In this document: piece by piece, positions 46,661-49,207 of the stretch
Position numbering within the stretch: position 1 is the first letter of the stretch
Layout of the letters: each line of letters starts with the position of its first letter
Origin: Candidatus Aegiribacteria sp.
GTDB taxonomy: Bacteria; Fermentibacterota; Fermentibacteria; Fermentibacterales; JCC-6
Direction of reading: 5' to 3'
Assembly (NCBI GenBank): GCA_030613065.1
Contig: JAUWMQ010000005.1
Coordinates: 1 to 49,207 of the forward strand
DNA length: 49,207 nt
Notes under the pieces: generated by a model
What the model saw: the letters and a program-made list of their open reading frames with translations, nothing else
Databases searched by the model: none
Told to the model about the DNA's origin: nothing
Made by a program: the position numbers and the translations under genes

Positions 46661-46852
46661 ATGATTAAATCATTCAAGTGCAGGGACACGAAAAAGCTTT
46701 TCAACGATATTGATGTTCCCAAATTCAGGAGTATCAATAGGGCTGCAAGAATAAAACTTGAAGTCTTGCATGCGACCGTTTCTCTTCAAAGCCTGCGAGT
46801 TTCATCGGGAAACAGACTTGAGCAATTGCAAGGTAAGAGGAAAAGGCAGCAT
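46661..46852 (+). pseudogene. HigB-like (RelE/HigB) toxin truncated by mobile element
   Basis: MIKSFKCRDTKKLFNDIDVPKFRSINRAARIKLEVLHATVSLQSLRVSSGNRLEQLQGKRKRQH resembles HigB; family-like sequence ends at ~46852. Confidence 0.7.
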
Positions 46853-46870
46853 AACGAGTTAAGGATTCGT

Positions 46871-46886
46871 AGCGCACGTGTGCGCT
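46871..46886. other. Hairpin AGCGCAC-GT-GTGCGCT near the inferred 3' end of the IS91-like element
   Basis: 7-bp perfect stem, 2-nt loop. Confidence 0.5.
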
Positions 46887-47146
46887 GCAATTCTGTGTTG
46901 AATTAAGCGGTGCGTCTATTTGGATTTTCTATTCGTGGCGTATGGTGATCATAGTCTCTTGAAAACAGTCAAAAACAGTAAAGTATCCGGTCGGACTTGT
47001 GGAGTTCAGGCCGGTTCTCTTGTATTTCCGGGTAGCATCGGTCATCAGGATTGATGGCTCAGAGATTTTGGGTAGACCGGTTCCTGGCCGCTTCATTGTG
47101 GTTTTCAGCGGCATATACCATGTGGGATAGTACAATCTCTCTTCTC

Positions 47147-48208
47147 TCACGGTGGTGCCCTCATCCGTTGCAGCGCGAGAACATGTATGAGCTCCGTACC
47201 ACAATACAGGCAGTTAAGTATTCGCGGTCTCTCAACCAGAAGCAGAACAGGTGGCAGCCCCAGTTGTTCGCGAAGAGCATTCAGTTTTTCCGTACATCGT
47301 TGATGGAGGAATCCGTAGTATCGTACTTTGCAGAAGCCTTTCGGCAGCACATGCTGAAGGAAGCGAGCCATGAACACAAGGACAGGAAGTGTCATCGGCT
47401 TCCAGTCCTTTGTACCAACCGGCTGGTATCGGAACGTGACTTCATTATTTTGGAGAGAGAGAATGCGGCTGTTCGTTATTGCCACACGATAGATATAGCG
47501 TGAGAGATAGCGAATTACTTCAGGTCCCTTTCCCACAGGTTCACAGTGTACAACCCAGTTCTTTTTCCAGACTCCTGCCGGAACAGAGTCATAAAGCCCG
47601 AGAGCTTTTACTCCATCGCGGAATTTACCACGGTAGATGGGTGAGAGTGCCCTGACGGGCAGGAAGAAGTCTTCATAAGGAGTTCTAACCCATTTTCCGC
47701 TCTCATTGATACCGCCACCGGGAACCAGGTAATGAACATGTGTATGATATGAGATATCACGACCCCATGTATGCAGAACGCCGAACATGCCGGGCTGCGC
47801 TCCGAGATGACGGGGATCAGCCGCAAGCTTCTTTAGAGCGTTTGATGAGGCTCGGAACAACAGCCCGTAACAATCCTTCTGATTACTCCTGACGACTTTG
47901 TTCAGCTCATGTGGTAAGGTGAAGGTTATCAGGAAGCACTGGACTTCGGGAATACGAGCTGACTGTTTTTCCACCCACCGTGTCGCATCATCGTTACCGC
48001 ACTTCGGACAGTGTCGGTTACCGCATGAATGGTAGCTGTACTTCTTCTTCCCGCAGGAGGGGCAGCTGTAGAGATTGCCGCCGAGCGCGGGAGTACGGCA
48101 CGCGATGATATCATCTATTGCTCTTCTGTGACTCGGTAGAACCTTATCACCGAACTTTCTGAGATATTCACCCCTGTACTGGCGGAAGATATCCGCCATC
48201 TCGATCAT
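47147..48208 (-). CDS. IS91-family transposase (zinc-binding N-terminus, HUH domain)
   Basis: YSCPSCGKKKYSYHSCGNRHCPKCG; HTHVHYLVPGGG (HUH); VIRYLSRYIYRVAITNSRI. Confidence 0.95.
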   Translation of the reverse strand: MIEMADIFRQYRGEYLRKFGDKVLPSHRRAIDDIIACRTPALGGNLYSCPSCGKKKYSYHSCGNRHCPKCGNDDATRWVEKQSARIPEVQCFLITFTLPHELNKVVRSNQKDCYGLLFRASSNALKKLAADPRHLGAQPGMFGVLHTWGRDISYHTHVHYLVPGGGINESGKWVRTPYEDFFLPVRALSPIYRGKFRDGVKALGLYDSVPAGVWKKNWVVHCEPVGKGPEVIRYLSRYIYRVAITNSRILSLQNNEVTFRYQPVGTKDWKPMTLPVLVFMARFLQHVLPKGFCKVRYYGFLHQRCTEKLNALREQLGLPPVLLLVERPRILNCLYCGTELIHVLALQRMRAPP

Positions 48209-48219
48209 TGTTCGTCAGA

Positions 48220-49101
48220 TCAGGGAAGTTCATTCATGATTTCATCCAGATTTACTCTGGCTTTTTCTTGAGCAATACCAGTCAGATGCGTGTAAATAGC
48301 TGTAGTTGCCGGGCTGTTGTGACCGAGATTTGTCTGGATTTGTCGCAGGTTAACACCAGCTTCAAGTAAGTGAGTTGCATAGCTGTGGCGCAGCGAATGC
48401 ACCTGTGCCTTTTTACGGATACCACTGGCAAGAAGGGCTTCTTTGAAGGCCATCTGAATAACTGCTATTGAAAATGGCTCATTGATCGGATTGGTTTTGT
48501 TGTAGCTGCCGTGACAGCCCCGGCCAACTCTGGGAAACAGCCATTCCTCATTTCGGTGAATCAACCAGAATTCCCGCAGAAGTTTGAGAGTTCGCTTGGG
48601 TAAGGGCACATAGCGATCCTTACCTCCTTTACCATTGTGTACATGAACTACCATCCGGGCACTGTCTATGTCACAAATCTGTAATCTGGTACCCTCGCCC
48701 ACACGCAATCCAAGGGAGTAGATTGTTTCAAGACACGCCCTGTAACGGAAGAATCTTACATTCTGCATTATGGTAATAACTTCGCCACGAGAAAGAACTA
48801 CCGGCAGCTTGCTCTCCCGTGCAGGCCGAATCAACCCCAGAATTGACCAATCCCGTTTCAATGTCTTTTCCCAGAAGAATTTGATACCGCATATCGCTAT
48901 CGTACAGGTAGCACGAGCCCACTTCTTTTCATTCTTCACATAGAGAAAGTACGCTCGAATCTCTTGCTCATCAATCTTGTCAGGTGATTTACCGTAGTAT
49001 TCAGCAAGCTGCCTAACCGACCGGACATATGATTCCTGTGTTCTTGGATTCAACCCAGCGAGCTGAATATCCTCGATCATTCTCTTCTGCAGTGCTGTCA
49101 T
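48220..49101 (-). CDS. Tyrosine recombinase / site-specific integrase associated with the IS91-like element
   Basis: LYSLGLRVGEG, GKGGKDRYVPLP, HSLRHSYATHLLEAGVNLRQIQTNLGHNSPATTAIYTHL: full R-K-HxxR-H-Y set. Confidence 0.95.
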   Translation of the reverse strand: MTALQKRMIEDIQLAGLNPRTQESYVRSVRQLAEYYGKSPDKIDEQEIRAYFLYVKNEKKWARATCTIAICGIKFFWEKTLKRDWSILGLIRPARESKLPVVLSRGEVITIMQNVRFFRYRACLETIYSLGLRVGEGTRLQICDIDSARMVVHVHNGKGGKDRYVPLPKRTLKLLREFWLIHRNEEWLFPRVGRGCHGSYNKTNPINEPFSIAVIQMAFKEALLASGIRKKAQVHSLRHSYATHLLEAGVNLRQIQTNLGHNSPATTAIYTHLTGIAQEKARVNLDEIMNELP

Positions 49102-49183
49102 GACATTCTCCCTATTTTACGGGAGTACTTGATTGCACTCCCTAGAGGAAGTATGCTACAAAGGATGTATGTTGTTTTTATCT

Positions 49184-49196
49184 GCGCGGTACGCGC
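49184..49196. other. Hairpin GCGCG-GTA-CGCGC at the window edge, likely near the 5' end of the IS91-like element
   Basis: 5-bp perfect stem, 3-nt loop. Confidence 0.35.
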
Positions 49197-49207
49197 TTAG
49201 TTCAACA

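Larger units (their letters stand above)
46853..49207 (-). mobile_element. IS91-family-like element with tyrosine recombinase; right boundary at or beyond the window end
   Basis: HUH transposase and Y-recombinase in tandem; inner inverted match TGTTGAAYTAAGCG at 46896-46909 and 49194-49207; hairpins near both ends. Confidence 0.6.

Noticed and set aside
46929-47204. 91-aa minus-strand ORF at the 3' end of the IS91 transposase
   Set aside because: Overlaps the transposase terminus, no recognisable family; probably noncoding end of the element, though not excluded
1-49207. CRISPR arrays, tRNA or rRNA genes
   Set aside because: No regularly spaced repeats, tRNA cloverleaf signatures or rRNA motifs recognised on reading; a tRNAscan/Infernal run would be needed to be certain

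Overview
This 49.2 kb window is bacterial. The gene content (PorU/PorV-like proteins, T9SS-type 'YPNP' C-terminal domains, Omp85, CASTOR-like channel) looks FCB-superphylum-like, possibly a Fermentibacterota-type candidate phylum; that is inference only. Left to right: the 3' tail of a truncated CDS; a fur/zur-znuA-znuC-znuB zinc-uptake operon (minus strand); yggS-divIVA; a ~15 kb tightly coupled plus-strand operon of eight exported or outer-membrane proteins (C25 gingipain/PorU-like, PorV-like, M6 protease with beta-propeller, DUF5683-like, HExxH protease, propeller protein, 1040-aa barrel-like protein, POTRA/Omp85 protein); a CHASE-PAS hybrid histidine kinase; amidohydrolase; OmpA-family protein; lipoprotein; an IS110-family transposase; a mazEF-like TA pair; a CASTOR/POLLUX-like channel; LapA-like protein; FabK/NMO-like and FabF genes; a decayed MutS-like fragment; an ArsR-methyltransferase fusion coupled to ahcY; a complete formate module (receiver, NuoE-like, NuoF-like, Cys-type FdhA, FocA, FdhD, MobA); relE/higB toxin remnants; and an IS91-family element carrying a tyrosine recombinase that runs to the window edge. 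Best leads: (1) the PorU/PorV-Omp85 exported-protease operon as a possible divergent T9SS-like system; (2) the IS110 5' region with bridge-RNA-like stem-loops; (3) a 21-bp copy of the mazF 3' end next to IS110, plus a perfect sigma70 promoter with tandem operator-like repeats; (4) an FdhD lacking the CxxC segment; (5) a leaderless ArsR-MTase/ahcY promoter with an embedded inverted repeat; (6) the IS91+Y-recombinase element disrupting higB. No rRNA, tRNA or CRISPR array was recognised by eye.
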